52,336 nt of DNA from Candidatus Cyanaurora vandensis (GTDB lineage: Bacteria; Cyanobacteriota; Cyanobacteriia; Gloeobacterales; Anthocerotibacteraceae). The position numbers were made by a program, and so were the translations under genes. Positions 17,414 through 26,539 of the stretch are shown here, piece by piece. Position 1 is the first letter of the stretch, and each line of letters begins with the position of its first letter. The notes below the pieces were generated by a model, which saw nothing but the letters and a program-made list of their open reading frames with translations, was not told the DNA's origin and ran no database searches. The DNA lies in assembly GCF_013285555.1 (NCBI RefSeq), contig NZ_JAAXLT010000216.1:1-52336 (forward strand), in the 5' to 3' direction.

Positions 17414-17669
17414 GCGTTCTATTTAGGCACATGAAGATTTCGGTGAAGAAGCGGGAATAGAAGGCGGTATCACTCTGGAACTGGACCCTCGACAAAGTAG
17501 ATGGGCAGGTCAAGCGTTTGGGGGAGGAACACGCCATCAATCCGAAAGCTCAGTTGTTTGACCTCAACGGAGTCAAAGGTGTAGAGGTCAGCAGTTTGTG
17601 GGGGCAGTCCCAGGGTGTCAAAGAAGGAGGGGAGTTGCTGAAGGTGTAGAACAAGCTATCGGTTTTCAT
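17414..17669 (-). pseudogene. Rpn/DUF2887 family (PD-(D/E)XK) relic
   Basis: The start of a cyanobacterial DUF2887/Rpn-type protein (a recombination-promoting nuclease family), beginning MKTDSLFYTF at ATG 17669. The reading jumps frame twice: one base lost after F-Y-T-F (then QLPSFFDTLGLPPQ, VEVKQLSFRIDGVFLP, PIYFVE), then one base gained before VQFQSDTAFYSRFFTEIF. Net frame is restored, but a stop lies in the original frame. The rest of the protein, including later active-site residues, is replaced by the PIN relic. Confidence 0.7.
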
Positions 17670-17735
17670 GGGCTCATTGTAGGCAGATGGGCAGGGTTTT
17701 TCCGCTATTGAGCAAAAAGCCTCTCCCATCCCGTA

Positions 17736-18515
17736 CTAGCCCTTGAGTAACGACTCCGCACCATCAATCCAGAGCTCCGTCCCGCTGATGTGGTCCGATG
17801 CGTCCGAGGCCAGAAAAAGAACTAGCTGTGCAACTTGCTTGGCAGTCCCCGGCTTACCCTGGGTGAGCGGGACAAAACCTTCTGGGTATTCCACGGGGGG
17901 ACGGAGACCTTCAAGGTTCCGTTGCTCGGTGCTGGACTCGATGTTGGTATCAATCAGACCGGGGCAGATGACATTAACCCGGACGCGGTGTTCAGCGAGT
18001 TCGAGGGCGACCATTTTTGTGAAGGCGACTTGGGCGGCTTTGGAGCAGGAATAGGCCGTCGCGCCAGTGTTGGAGAAGACACGGGTACCGTTGACCGAAC
18101 TGGTGATGATTATCGAACCGCCCTGGCGTTTGAGGTGGGGCACGGCGTATTTCACCGTCAAGAAGGTGCCCTTGAGGTTGGTTTCTAGGGTACGGTCCCA
18201 TTCCTCCGGGGTCAACTCCTCCAAGGGTGCCCAGACCCCATTAATTCCCGCATTGGCAAACACAATATCCAACCGTCCCCACCGCGCCATCACCTGTTGG
18301 ACCGCCCGTTCTACCGCTTCTGGTCGGGCGACATCGGCCCCGAGAGCTAGCACCTCGCCCCCCGCCGCGATAATCTGCGCCACAGTCTCCTGAAGTTCGC
18401 TCTCTTCGCGGTTGAGAGCAGCAATCTTGGCCCCCGCTTGAGCCAGCAATAAAGCCGCTGCCTGACCAATCCCCGAGGCCGCACCCGTGACAAGGGCGAC
18501 TTTATGCTCCAACAT
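17736..18515 (-). CDS. Short-chain dehydrogenase/reductase (SDR) family oxidoreductase
   Basis: A classical 259-aa SDR with the NAD(P)-binding TGAASGIG (10-17), NAG (FANAGING), catalytic Ser in IITSSVNG and Y-x3-K in AYSCSKAA. The C-terminal substrate loop has PGLIDTNIE and ends HISGTELWIDGAESLL. The FabG-like shape does not reveal the substrate. It follows cbiO by 32 bases on the same strand, so it may be the last gene of the cobalt/nickel operon, though a functional link is not obvious. Confidence 0.88.
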   Translation of the reverse strand: MLEHKVALVTGAASGIGQAAALLLAQAGAKIAALNREESELQETVAQIIAAGGEVLALGADVARPEAVERAVQQVMARWGRLDIVFANAGINGVWAPLEELTPEEWDRTLETNLKGTFLTVKYAVPHLKRQGGSIIITSSVNGTRVFSNTGATAYSCSKAAQVAFTKMVALELAEHRVRVNVICPGLIDTNIESSTEQRNLEGLRPPVEYPEGFVPLTQGKPGTAKQVAQLVLFLASDASDHISGTELWIDGAESLLKG

Positions 18516-18547
18516 GGTTTCTCTCTAGGTAGACTCCCTCTAGCTAA

Positions 18548-19279
18548 TCACCCTTGTAACGAAAGCGGTAACTCTAAACCATGGGTTTCGAGCAAAACCC
18601 GGTCGCGGAGTAGTTGAGACGTGGGTCCGCTGGTGATAACTAGGCCGCGCTCCAATAAAATTGTCTCGCTACAGGTTTCCAGAGCTAGGTCTAGGTCGTG
18701 AGTGGCAATGAGTTTGGTTTGGGGGAAATCCTGGAGTAGACGAATCAGACGGCGACGGCCCCTGGGGTCCAGCCCCGCCGAGGGTTCATCCAGGACTAGG
18801 ACTTCCGGTTGCATGGCGAGGACCCCGGCGAGGGCGACCCGTTTCTTCTCCCCCAGGGACAAATTGAAACAGGGCCGCTCCAGGAAGCGGGCGGGCTCCA
18901 ACCCGACCACCTCTAGACATTCGCGGACCCTATTTGTCAACTCCGTCCCCGCCAAACCTAAATTCTGGGGACCAAAGGCCACATCCTCCTGGACCGTGGG
19001 CATAAAAAGTTGGTCCTCGGGATTCTGGAACACCAACCCCACGTAGCGGCGCACAAAATCCATATTCTGGGGCTTGAGCGGTTGTCCCCCGACTTCCAGG
19101 GTCCCACGCTCCGCTTCTAGGAGACCATTGAGGTGCAGCAGTAGCGTGGATTTACCCGAACCATTGGGACCCACTAGAGCCACATTCTGACCCGCCGTGA
19201 GGGCGAAGCTCACGCCCCGCAGGGCCTGGGTGCCATCAGGGTAGGTGTAGAAGAGACTTTCGACGACGAGCGGCTTCAA
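18548..19279 (-). CDS. cbiO: Cobalt/nickel ECF transporter ATPase CbiO
   Basis: The ATP-binding subunit of a group I ECF importer for Co2+ or Ni2+. Walker A GPNGSGKST, Q-loop LVFQNPEDQLF, signature LSLGEKKRVALAG, Walker B VLVLDEPSAGLDPRG and ATHDLDLALE. The QNPEDQLF and SLGEKKRVA forms are typical of CbiO/NikO. TTG 19279 is taken as the start because AGGGGG lies just before it and it overlaps the cbiQ stop; a TTG at 19294 is the alternative. About 243 aa. Confidence 0.9.
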   Translation of the reverse strand: MKPLVVESLFYTYPDGTQALRGVSFALTAGQNVALVGPNGSGKSTLLLHLNGLLEAERGTLEVGGQPLKPQNMDFVRRYVGLVFQNPEDQLFMPTVQEDVAFGPQNLGLAGTELTNRVRECLEVVGLEPARFLERPCFNLSLGEKKRVALAGVLAMQPEVLVLDEPSAGLDPRGRRRLIRLLQDFPQTKLIATHDLDLALETCSETILLERGLVITSGPTSQLLRDRVLLETHGLELPLSLQG

Positions 19280-20043
19280 CGAACCCCCTGCCAAAGAAGG
19301 ACCCCGACCACAAACCCCACGGTCCCCAACACCGCCAACCCATCAATCACCGTCAAGGGCGGTACCCCGGTAGATTGGAAACTCCCCTTAAACCCCCTGG
19401 CCTGCATCGCCAAATGGACCCGTTCCCCCCGTCCGTAGGTCCGCAAAAATAATGACCCGAGGATATTTCCTGCCACGCCCCAACCCAAGAGTGTCCCAGC
19501 GCGACGGGCTTGGGCGGCCCGTTTCATACTGCCCAACTCATCCACCAGCACCGCCAAAAAGCGCAACATCAGTTCCAGGACCCGGACCAAGAGTCGGGGG
19601 AAGCGCAATTGTTCGAGGGCCTGCAAAATCCGGGGCGCGGGGGTCGTCAGGGTCAACAGGTTGAGACTCACCAGAGACAACAAGGCTTTAGCTAAGACCC
19701 CACCAAACCGCGCCAAGGAATCCTGGGTAATCTGCAAAACCCCCAGACTGACCAGAGGCGTACCCTGACCGCTCCAGAGAATACTCAACAGCAAGACCCC
19801 CACAAAAACCAACTCCACGCCCAGCCGTTTGACCATCGTGACGGGCGAGACCTGACTCACCACGATGAGGAGCAACAGGAATAGAGCATAAATTCCCCAC
19901 AATTCCAGCCGCGCCGGGGTTACAGCCACCCCCAGAACCAGAATCAGCGACACTCCCAGCCGCGCCCTGGGAGCGAGCCGATGCCAGGGGCTATCTTGGT
20001 AGGCCGCCGCCGCGAGACTAAAAGTAGGTACATGAAGTAACAT
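19276..20043 (-). CDS. cbiQ: Cobalt/nickel ECF transporter transmembrane protein CbiQ
   Basis: The membrane coupling subunit of the cobalt/nickel importer, about 255 aa with several membrane segments (LELWGIYALFLLLLIVVSQV, LGVELVFVGVLLLSILW). The two short coupling motifs of CbiQ are visible: SMKRAAQARRAG and HLAMQARGF, which contact the ATPase. ATG 20043 is nine bases after the cbiM stop. The gene end overlaps the cbiO start. Confidence 0.88.
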   Translation of the reverse strand: MLLHVPTFSLAAAAYQDSPWHRLAPRARLGVSLILVLGVAVTPARLELWGIYALFLLLLIVVSQVSPVTMVKRLGVELVFVGVLLLSILWSGQGTPLVSLGVLQITQDSLARFGGVLAKALLSLVSLNLLTLTTPAPRILQALEQLRFPRLLVRVLELMLRFLAVLVDELGSMKRAAQARRAGTLLGWGVAGNILGSLFLRTYGRGERVHLAMQARGFKGSFQSTGVPPLTVIDGLAVLGTVGFVVGVLLWQGVR

Positions 20044-20052
20044 CAAGCGTCC

Positions 20053-20715
20053 TTAGGTGAGTTCTTTTTTAGTAAACGGAGGCGGGTCAAAAAGTAAATC
20101 AGGCCGGGTCCGCCAGAGGAAACTCACCACCGCCACCGTCAGCACCGCCTCGCCAATGCCAATCAAACTATGAACCACCAACATCGCCGGGAGAACGACC
20201 CCCAGCACCACCGTCCCCGACCAAGATAGTTGTAAAGCCACCGCTACCGCCGCCAGCATCACACTGCACCAACTCGCAAACCCCGTCGCCAAGGCCATTA
20301 CCCACCAATGTTGGTCGCCCAGAGTGAACCGTACTGTCCGGTAGAGGTAGTAGCCGATAAATGTCCCGAGTAGACCCATATTGAGGATGTTCGCGCCTAG
20401 GGCTGTCAATCCGCCGTCTTGAAACAATAGGGTCTGGACAATAAAAACCACCACCATTGCCAAGGTCCCCGCCCAAGGACCCAGCAGGATTCCCGCTAGA
20501 GTCCCCCCCAATAAATGCCCAGAAGTCCCCCCCAGCACCGGGAAGTTAATCATCTGAGCCGCAAAAATAAACGCCGCACTGACCCCCATCAGGGGCACCA
20601 ATTTATCGGCATAGGCCTGCTCCGTCTGCCGGAGGGCCAAAAAGACTAGAGCAACAGCTAGGACATAGGTAAGTGCGGTGACGGGTAGACTCAAAAAGCC
20701 ATCGGGAATATGCAT
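20053..20715 (-). CDS. cbiM: Cobalt/nickel ECF substrate-binding subunit CbiM
   Basis: The metal-binding S-component, about 220 aa with seven predicted membrane helices. The start is ATG 20715 because family members begin exactly MHIPDGFLS; in NikM the N-terminal Met-His of this motif binds the metal. Other conserved parts are AQMINFPVLGGTSGHLLGG (second metal His) and GGLTALGANILNMG. No separate cbiN/nikN gene or fusion is seen, so this is a small CbiMQO set. It heads the transporter genes and follows the alpha/beta-hydrolase-like gene. Confidence 0.88.
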   Translation of the reverse strand: MHIPDGFLSLPVTALTYVLAVALVFLALRQTEQAYADKLVPLMGVSAAFIFAAQMINFPVLGGTSGHLLGGTLAGILLGPWAGTLAMVVVFIVQTLLFQDGGLTALGANILNMGLLGTFIGYYLYRTVRFTLGDQHWWVMALATGFASWCSVMLAAVAVALQLSWSGTVVLGVVLPAMLVVHSLIGIGEAVLTVAVVSFLWRTRPDLLFDPPPFTKKELT

Positions 20716-20799
20716 CCCTAACCACAACAACCCGACACCCATCCTGTTCTCCTGTTTAGCTATCCAGTGTAAAGGCTGGCTGGCCCCATCCTGCCAAAC

Positions 20800-21321
20800 T
20801 TAAGGCTCTAGCCCATGCTCGGTTAGTCGCTCCTGCAAAAAAACTAAGGCTGTCGTGCGGACTTGTCCTTGGTCTGAGACCGCCCAACCCTGGGTCGTCT
20901 CGGGATAAGTCCAGAGGTCGAGATGGCCCACTGCTGGGTCCGCCCAAAAGTTTACTCGTCCCATGCCCAAGGGCCGACAGGTGCGGTGAGTGAAATGGTC
21001 ATGGCTGAGCCGATAACTGGGGAAGGGTTTAAATAAGGGCACTAGCCAACCATCTAAAGCAATCAAAGCCTTCACCCTCAGCCCGGTCCTCGCCAACCAA
21101 GTCCCGGTCAAGGCCCCGACCGCCCCGACCACCCCCGCACTGAAAGCCACCACCACCACTTCTTCTGTTGGCACGCGGGTTATTAAAGAGCGGACCTGCC
21201 AGGGATCGTAGGGAGCTTGATTGGGTTCTAGACAAAGGCACGGCATCCCCAGCTGTGCGAGAAACCGCGCTGTACCCTCAGTGGTAGCTCCGGGGAGCAC
21301 GACTAAACTTGTTTTACTCAT
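20800..21321 (-). CDS. Alpha/beta-hydrolase-like protein, unknown
   Basis: A 173-aa compact protein with an alpha/beta-hydrolase outline: VVLPGATTEG near the N-terminus, nucleophile elbow VVAFSAGVVGA (Ser in FSAG rather than GxSxG), IALDGWLVPLF, and a His-rich part SHDHFTHRTC plus GHLDLWTYP. The lid and oxyanion-type parts are shortened. The natural substrate is unknown. It lies 84 bases before cbiM on the same strand and may be first in the cbi operon. No cobalamin riboswitch is visible upstream. Confidence 0.65.
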   Translation of the reverse strand: MSKTSLVVLPGATTEGTARFLAQLGMPCLCLEPNQAPYDPWQVRSLITRVPTEEVVVVAFSAGVVGAVGALTGTWLARTGLRVKALIALDGWLVPLFKPFPSYRLSHDHFTHRTCRPLGMGRVNFWADPAVGHLDLWTYPETTQGWAVSDQGQVRTTALVFLQERLTEHGLEP

Positions 21322-21494
21322 GACTGGAATCTACCCAGAGGCAAGCAGATGAAGATAAGGAGGGCTCGCTCAAAGCTTATCCTGAACTCACGTTAACTCT
21401 CAGGCCTCGGTGACTGAGTAAATTTTTTGCTCACTTACTTGCATGACTATCAACTTGTTGCTCCTGTCAACCGCTCAATATTTATTTTAGTGAG

Positions 21495-21519
21495 GCAGGA
21501 AGTCTGAGGGGCTTCCTGC
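21495..21519 (-). terminator. Hairpin left behind a dead gene
   Basis: A perfect GCAGGAAG/CTTCCTGC stem with a nine-base loop lies eleven bases past the stop of the DUF1929 relic. The following bases (ctcactaaaataaat) have only a weak T-tract. It looks like the old terminator. Confidence 0.5.
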
Positions 21520-21529
21520 TCCACGCCAG

Positions 21530-21815
21530 TTAGGTCGCCCGCAAGATCTTTGCGATGGAGGGGACTCCGGCCTCATTGAGCAGGAACAGGAAATAGTGCC
21601 TTGGTGGTAGCACATTGGCTGAAGTTGGGGCTTTGACGATGAGGTGCTGTGCGCCAATCTTAAAAAAGGGCAATTCGTTAAACCGTTAGTTCATGTTAAA
21701 GACATGAGTCACTGAGGAAAGCCGGATTGGCGTAATACGGCTGATTGAACTGGTATTGGGGGTTGTGACGGAAAATAACGGCCCGACCTTAAAAATGGCG
21801 GGCTTGAAAAGATTT
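21530..21815 (-). pseudogene. DUF1929 / galactose oxidase-like C-terminal relic
   Basis: The minus strand encodes the C-terminal beta-sandwich (DUF1929) of galactose/glyoxal oxidase-like proteins: FSVTTPNTSSISRI, IRLSSVTHVFNMN, then LIVKAP and HYFLFLLNEAGVPSIAKI, ending at TAA 21530-21532. The family has FNMxQRF; here the Gln codon has become TAA (21686-21688). Upstream the frame closes at about 21820 and the kelch propeller domain is absent. These enzymes normally are secreted copper-radical oxidases. The relic is beyond repair. Confidence 0.75.
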
Positions 21816-21955
21816 TAGCCAAAGCTGCTCCCGAATTTACGTGTATTTACACAAGTAATTATTGGTAGTTCTATGCTAGTAACCGGAGCCGAACTTCCAA
21901 AAATTGTTGAAGCAGGCCAAAAGTTAAACTAGGAAAGTCCCGCTCTCAACTTGTC

Positions 21956-23272
21956 ATGCGACCACCCACCGCTCCCCTCATCACCCAAGTTCTCGACGAC
22001 TCCCCAGCGCGGTCCATCGTGGCAGGCGAACGGTTGGTCCGGGTAAATGGCACGGTCCCCCGCGACTTAATTGATTACAACTTCCTCTGTGCCCAAGAAG
22101 AAGAACTAGACCTCGAAATCCTCACCCCGGACGGGACCCTGCGCCAGGTCCATCTAACCAAGGAACTCGACGAGGACCCCGGTTTAGAATTTGAGACCGC
22201 GCTCTTTGATGGGTTGCTCCAGTGTAATAACGGGTGCTCCTTTTGTTTTATTGACCAGCAGCCCGAGGGCCTGCGCCCGACGCTTTATCTCAAGGACGAC
22301 GATTATCGGTTGAGTTTTTTGTATGGGTCTTATCTGACTTTAACCAACTTGCCGCCCCAGGAGTGGGAGCGGATTCGGCGGTTGCGCCTATCGCCTTTGT
22401 ACGTCTCGGTCCATGCCACGGACCCCGACCTGAGGGCACGACTGCTCAAGAATTCACGGGGCGGGTTAATCCTTGAACAACTGCAATGGTTCAAGGACCA
22501 CCGTTTACAGATCCATGCCCAAGTCGTCCTCTGTCCTGGTCTCAATGACGGTGAACACCTAGCCCGGACCCTGCGCGATCTGGCCTCTTTTTATCCGGCG
22601 GTGGCGAGTGTGGCGGTTGTGCCCGTTGGCTTGACGCGGCACCGGGCGGACTTGGAGGAAATGCAGGTCGTCACGGTGACCAAGGCTCAAGAAGTGATTC
22701 GGCAAGTAACGCCCCAACAAAAAGTCTTCCGTAAGATCCTGGGGACGACCTTTGCCTGGTTGGCTGATGAGTGGTACCTGCTCACCCAACAACCCCTCCC
22801 TAATCACCGCCATTACGAGGACTATAACCAACTAGGAAACGGCGTGGGTTCATTACGTTTGTTTTTGACCCAGTTCGCTCGTGTGGCCCGTCGTTTACCA
22901 GCCCGTCTGACTCGTCCCCTCCGGCTCTATTGGGTGGTGGGGCTGGCCGTGGCGGAGGTGTTTGCCCCGGTGGTGGCGCGGTTTAACGAGATTGAAGGGC
23001 TGACCTTAGCCTTAGTACCGCTCCAGAGTGAGTTTTGGGGCGAGCGGGTGACAGTGACGGGTTTATTGACGGGTTCGGATGTGCAGCGGGGTCTCCAGGG
23101 GCGGGACTTGGGGGATGGGGTCCTATTGCCTGCCTTGATGCTTAAGGAGGACGGCGAATTCCTCGATAGTGTGACTTTGGTTGAAGTTGAGCGGAGTTTG
23201 GGCGTACCCCTCTATGTCGTCCCCAACCAAGCTAGTGCCCTCGTGGACTGGATTTTGGAGTTAGCAATTTAG
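21956..23272 (+). CDS. TIGR03279 family radical-SAM-like FeS protein
   Basis: A 438-aa protein of the cyanobacterial TIGR03279 (DUF512-containing) family. A PDZ-like N-terminal domain ([20 protein letters not shown], about 12-70) precedes a radical-SAM-like domain with C90-x3-C94-x2-C97 ([10 protein letters not shown]). A DUF512 region follows ([44 protein letters not shown]). It is thought to be an iron-sulfur oxidoreductase; the substrate is unknown. ATG 21956 is the start. It ends in a four-base convergent overlap with gloA. Confidence 0.9.
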   Translation: MRPPTAPLITQVLDDSPARSIVAGERLVRVNGTVPRDLIDYNFLCAQEEELDLEILTPDGTLRQVHLTKELDEDPGLEFETALFDGLLQCNNGCSFCFIDQQPEGLRPTLYLKDDDYRLSFLYGSYLTLTNLPPQEWERIRRLRLSPLYVSVHATDPDLRARLLKNSRGGLILEQLQWFKDHRLQIHAQVVLCPGLNDGEHLARTLRDLASFYPAVASVAVVPVGLTRHRADLEEMQVVTVTKAQEVIRQVTPQQKVFRKILGTTFAWLADEWYLLTQQPLPNHRHYEDYNQLGNGVGSLRLFLTQFARVARRLPARLTRPLRLYWVVGLAVAEVFAPVVARFNEIEGLTLALVPLQSEFWGERVTVTGLLTGSDVQRGLQGRDLGDGVLLPALMLKEDGEFLDSVTLVEVERSLGVPLYVVPNQASALVDWILELAI

Positions 23273-23691
23273 CTCACGGCTTGACGGCTAACTAGGGGTT
23301 GAGTGACAGCTTGAGTTTGGATGAGTTCGATTTTGTAGCCATCGGGGTCTTCGAGAAAGGCAATCACCGTCGTACCGTGCTTCATCGGTCCGGGCGCGCG
23401 GACCACTTTTCCGCCCTTGGCTGCCGCCTGATTACAGGCCGCTTCGATATCCGTCACGCCAATTGCAATATGTCCAAAAGCATCGCCCAGGGTGTAGTCG
23501 CCGTGGCCCCAGTTGTAGGTCAACTCAATGACCGCCCCTTCTCGTTCCTCTCCATAGCCCACAAAGGCCAAAGTGAACTGACCATTGGGATATTCTTTTT
23601 CGCGCAACAGTTGCATCCCCAACACCTCACAGTAAAACCGCTTGGCTAATTCCAGATCCTTGACTCGGAGCATCGTATGTAAAATTCGCAT
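23269..23691 (-). CDS. gloA: Lactoylglutathione lyase (glyoxalase I)
   Basis: A 140-aa glyoxalase I, isomerising the methylglyoxal-glutathione hemithioacetal to lactoylglutathione. The metal ligands are all present: H5 ([10 protein letters not shown]), E56 (AVIELTYN), H74 (FGHIAIGV) and E122 (YKIELIQ). The short bacterial length suggests the Ni/Co-dependent class. It is cytosolic and a single gene, convergent with the TIGR03279 gene. Confidence 0.94.
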   Translation of the reverse strand: MRILHTMLRVKDLELAKRFYCEVLGMQLLREKEYPNGQFTLAFVGYGEEREGAVIELTYNWGHGDYTLGDAFGHIAIGVTDIEAACNQAAAKGGKVVRAPGPMKHGTTVIAFLEDPDGYKIELIQTQAVTQPLVSRQAVS

Positions 23692-23804
23692 CGTTCCCTC
23701 AGAGTTACTCCCCCTAGTTTAAGAGGCCCCGTGGGTACACTGGGCTAGGCGGTTTCCATTGGCTGGCAGAGTTAAATTAAAGAAGCTTTTCGTGAGAATG
23801 ACCC

Positions 23805-24698
23805 GTGCTGACCGCCCTCAACCGGACCTTCACCCAGCTAGATTACTTGCTTAAGGAGACCCTGACGGGATTCCAGCGGGCCGGCTGGCTCAACACGGCA
23901 GCGGTGAGTGTGTTGCTCATTTTGCTCTATCTTTTTGGGCTGGGTTGGCAGGGGGTCTGGCAGGTGGAGCGGGGGCTAGCGGTTCTGGGGGCACAGCTAG
24001 AGGTTGCGGTGTACCTCAAGCCCACGGCACGCGGGGCTGATTTAGTCGGACAGGCCCAACAATTAACCGGGGTCACCGCCGTCGAACTGATTACCCGTGA
24101 CCAGGCTCTCCAAATACTGCAACAGGAAGTAGGTCTTCAAAAGGACTTGACCGGGATCATCGGCGAGAACCCGCTAGTGGATGTCTTGCATCTCCAGATC
24201 GCAACCCCTGAACAGGTCCAGCTCGTGGCCACCGTAGTCCAGGGCTGGCAGTCCGTGGAGTCTGTGCGCTATGGCTCGGAGGCGGCGCAACGCCTGGGAC
24301 AACTCAAGGCTGTCGTCAGTTGGTTTGGTCTCTTATTGCTGGGACTCTTGGCGGTGGCGGCGGTGATGGTGGTAACGACGACGATTGGGCTGGTGGTGAC
24401 TTCGCGGCAACGTGAAATCGAGGTCATGCAGTTGGTCGGGGCGGCTCCCCACTGGGTCTACCTGCCATTCATGCTGGAGGGCCTGATTCTGGGCATCCTG
24501 GGGGCCGTCTTTGCCTACAGTCTTTTGACTTTTACAGGAAATTTTGTCTATCAGCAGACCCTGGCCTATTTACCCTTTATTACCTTCACCGATGCGGCCC
24601 CCACCCCTTGGCACCTGCCAGTCATCCTGGGCGGGACTGGGATGGTCCTGGGCTGTCTGGGCAGTTGGCTAGCCGTGCTGCGCTATAGCAAACAGTAG
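23805..24698 (+). CDS. ftsX: Cell division permease FtsX
   Basis: A 297-aa FtsX: an N-terminal membrane segment (AAVSVLLILLYLFGLGW), a periplasmic domain with VAVYLKP and GIIGENPLVDVLHLQI, then three C-terminal segments with VTSRQREIEVMQLVGAAPHWV. FtsX with the FtsE ATPase regulates septal cell-wall hydrolysis. FtsE is not next to it here. The start is GTG 23805; an out-of-frame ATG a few bases upstream is not used. It is followed by the acyl-CoA ligase gene on the same strand. Confidence 0.88.
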   Translation: MLTALNRTFTQLDYLLKETLTGFQRAGWLNTAAVSVLLILLYLFGLGWQGVWQVERGLAVLGAQLEVAVYLKPTARGADLVGQAQQLTGVTAVELITRDQALQILQQEVGLQKDLTGIIGENPLVDVLHLQIATPEQVQLVATVVQGWQSVESVRYGSEAAQRLGQLKAVVSWFGLLLLGLLAVAAVMVVTTTIGLVVTSRQREIEVMQLVGAAPHWVYLPFMLEGLILGILGAVFAYSLLTFTGNFVYQQTLAYLPFITFTDAAPTPWHLPVILGGTGMVLGCLGSWLAVLRYSKQ

Positions 24699-24782
24699 GG
24701 GACAATTGTGGAACTGTGCCAAGCCAATGTGACAGGGCTGGGTGGTCCTTCTAAACTGAACTCATCGTACAGCGAGTACTCC

Positions 24783-26339
24783 ATGGCTAATCTCAGTCGC
24801 TTCCTGCTCCAGAGTGCCCAGCGTTACCCCGACCGGATAGCTTTTCAAGATGACCAGGCCACCCTCACCTACCAACAATTGGACCAACAGAGCCAAGCCC
24901 TGGCCCAAGCGTTACAAGTACGGGGTGTGGGCGTGGGGAGCCGGGTGGCCCTTATCCTACCCAACGTCCTCGCCTACCCCGTGGCGGCCTACGCGCTCTG
25001 GCGGCTCGGTGCCCAAGCTGTCCTAGTCAATCCCCAACTGACCGGGCCGGAGTTGCAATTTATCCTGGCCGACAGTAGCAGTACCGTCGCCTTGGTCATC
25101 GGTCCTGTGGTTCCGGTGCTTGCCAGCCAACGCCCGCACCTCCCCCAGTTGACCACGGTGATTGGGGTGGGGGCTACACCGGACCAACCCGTAGACGCGC
25201 ACTGGCAAGACCTTCTCCAAACCGCCGTCCCGACCCCGCTCGCCCCACCATCCACGCACTCCGACGATATCTGTGCCATCCTCTACACCTCAGGCACCAC
25301 GGGGCGGCCCAAGGGTGCCCAATTGAGCCACGGCAACCTAGCGGCTAATGCTCAAGCCGGAATCACCTTGATGCGAATTACCGAGGCGGACCGGGGGTTT
25401 TGTATTCTGCCGTTGTTTCATGCCTTTGCCTTCACCTGTGCCTTGGTCATCATCCCCAGTGTGGGCGGTACGGCGGTCTTGGCGGCGAAATTTGCGCCCC
25501 GTCAATTGATGCAACAACTGATGGACCCGGATTTAACAATTCTCCTGGCAGTACCCAGCTTGCTCGCGACCTTGCTGAAATTCCCGCCGACCTTCAAGTT
25601 TGGGGCCAAGTTCCGCTGTATTCTCTGTGGTGGGGCCGCTCTATTCCCCGCTCTGGAAGACGCTTTTCGCCAACGCTTCCAGGTCCCGGTCCTCCAGGGC
25701 TACGGGGCCACGGAATGTTCGCCGCTCGCCGCCTGTAATCCGCTCTATGGTCTCCAGAAACCCGGTTCGATCGGACCCGCCATGCCCGAGGGCCACGAAC
25801 TCGCCATCATGGACCCAGACCAAGAGCGGTTTTTAGATGTAGGTGAAATTGGGGAGTTGGTGGTGCGCGGTCCCCATGTCTTCCACGGCTACCTCAATCA
25901 ACCCGAGGCGACGGCGAAGACGTTCACCCGTCAGGGTTGGTTACGGACGGGGGACTTGGCGCGGCGGGATGCGGACGATTATTTCTTTGTGGTGGACCGG
26001 ATTAAAGACATGATTAACGTCTCCGGTGAGAAAGTCTTCTCTTCTGAAGTAGAACTCATCCTCCAGAGCTACCCCGGCATCCAGGAAAGTGCAGTGGTCG
26101 GGGCACCGGACCCCGGTAAGGGCGAGGTCGTCGTGGCCTATGTGACCTTGACGGATAAGGAACTCGCTACAAACCCCGAGGCTAAAGCTCAGTTCGTGGA
26201 CCAGCTCCTCCAGTACTGCCGCACCCAACTCGCCCAATTCAAAGTCCCGCGCCAGATTGAGATCCTGGAGGACTTCCCCCGCTCTGCCGCCGGGAAAATC
26301 CTCAAACGGGTCCTCCGCCAACAACTCGCTCCCTCCTAA
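24783..26339 (+). CDS. AMP-dependent acyl-CoA synthetase/ligase
   Basis: A 518-aa ANL-superfamily ligase, activating a carboxylic acid (probably a fatty acid) to acyl-CoA via an acyl-adenylate. Motifs are the P-loop YTSGTTGRPKG (168-178), GYGATECSPL, GWLRTGDLARRD, VVDRIKDMINVSGEKVFSSEVE and the C-terminal catalytic Lys in PRSAAGKILKRVL. The start is placed at ATG 24783 to match family N-termini; an upstream GTG/TTG extension has no similarity. Substrate chain length cannot be told. A terminator-like hairpin follows. Confidence 0.88.
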   Translation: MANLSRFLLQSAQRYPDRIAFQDDQATLTYQQLDQQSQALAQALQVRGVGVGSRVALILPNVLAYPVAAYALWRLGAQAVLVNPQLTGPELQFILADSSSTVALVIGPVVPVLASQRPHLPQLTTVIGVGATPDQPVDAHWQDLLQTAVPTPLAPPSTHSDDICAILYTSGTTGRPKGAQLSHGNLAANAQAGITLMRITEADRGFCILPLFHAFAFTCALVIIPSVGGTAVLAAKFAPRQLMQQLMDPDLTILLAVPSLLATLLKFPPTFKFGAKFRCILCGGAALFPALEDAFRQRFQVPVLQGYGATECSPLAACNPLYGLQKPGSIGPAMPEGHELAIMDPDQERFLDVGEIGELVVRGPHVFHGYLNQPEATAKTFTRQGWLRTGDLARRDADDYFFVVDRIKDMINVSGEKVFSSEVELILQSYPGIQESAVVGAPDPGKGEVVVAYVTLTDKELATNPEAKAQFVDQLLQYCRTQLAQFKVPRQIEILEDFPRSAAGKILKRVLRQQLAPS

Positions 26340-26346
26340 GCCCCGG

Positions 26347-26365
26347 ACCTCCCTAAGCGGGAGGT
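26347..26365 (+). terminator. Hairpin after the acyl-CoA ligase gene
   Basis: A perfect ACCTCCC/GGGAGGT stem with loop TAAGC lies just after the stop codon. The following bases (aggtcaaattt) give a modest T-tract. Confidence 0.5.
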
Positions 26366-26539
26366 AGGTCAAATTTGGTCGGATAACCAAGACGGGTACC
26401 ATATCAGGCTCTAACCCCGGGGCGTTGACTCGGCATGTTATATTGCCACACTGTTCTGGGGACTCGACGACCTGGATTGCCGGGTTGAATACCTAAGCTG
26501 TTGTGTTAGACCTCTTGCATAAACTTTCAACTGGGTGGG

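Noticed and set aside
20716-21530. Cobalamin or nickel riboswitch upstream of the cbi genes
   Set aside because: No B12-box-like sequence or stacked stems with conserved loops could be found in the leader regions.
26507-26524. TAGACCTCTTGCATAAAC resembling an insertion-sequence end
   Set aside because: No matching inverted partner or transposase sequence nearby; probably fortuitous.
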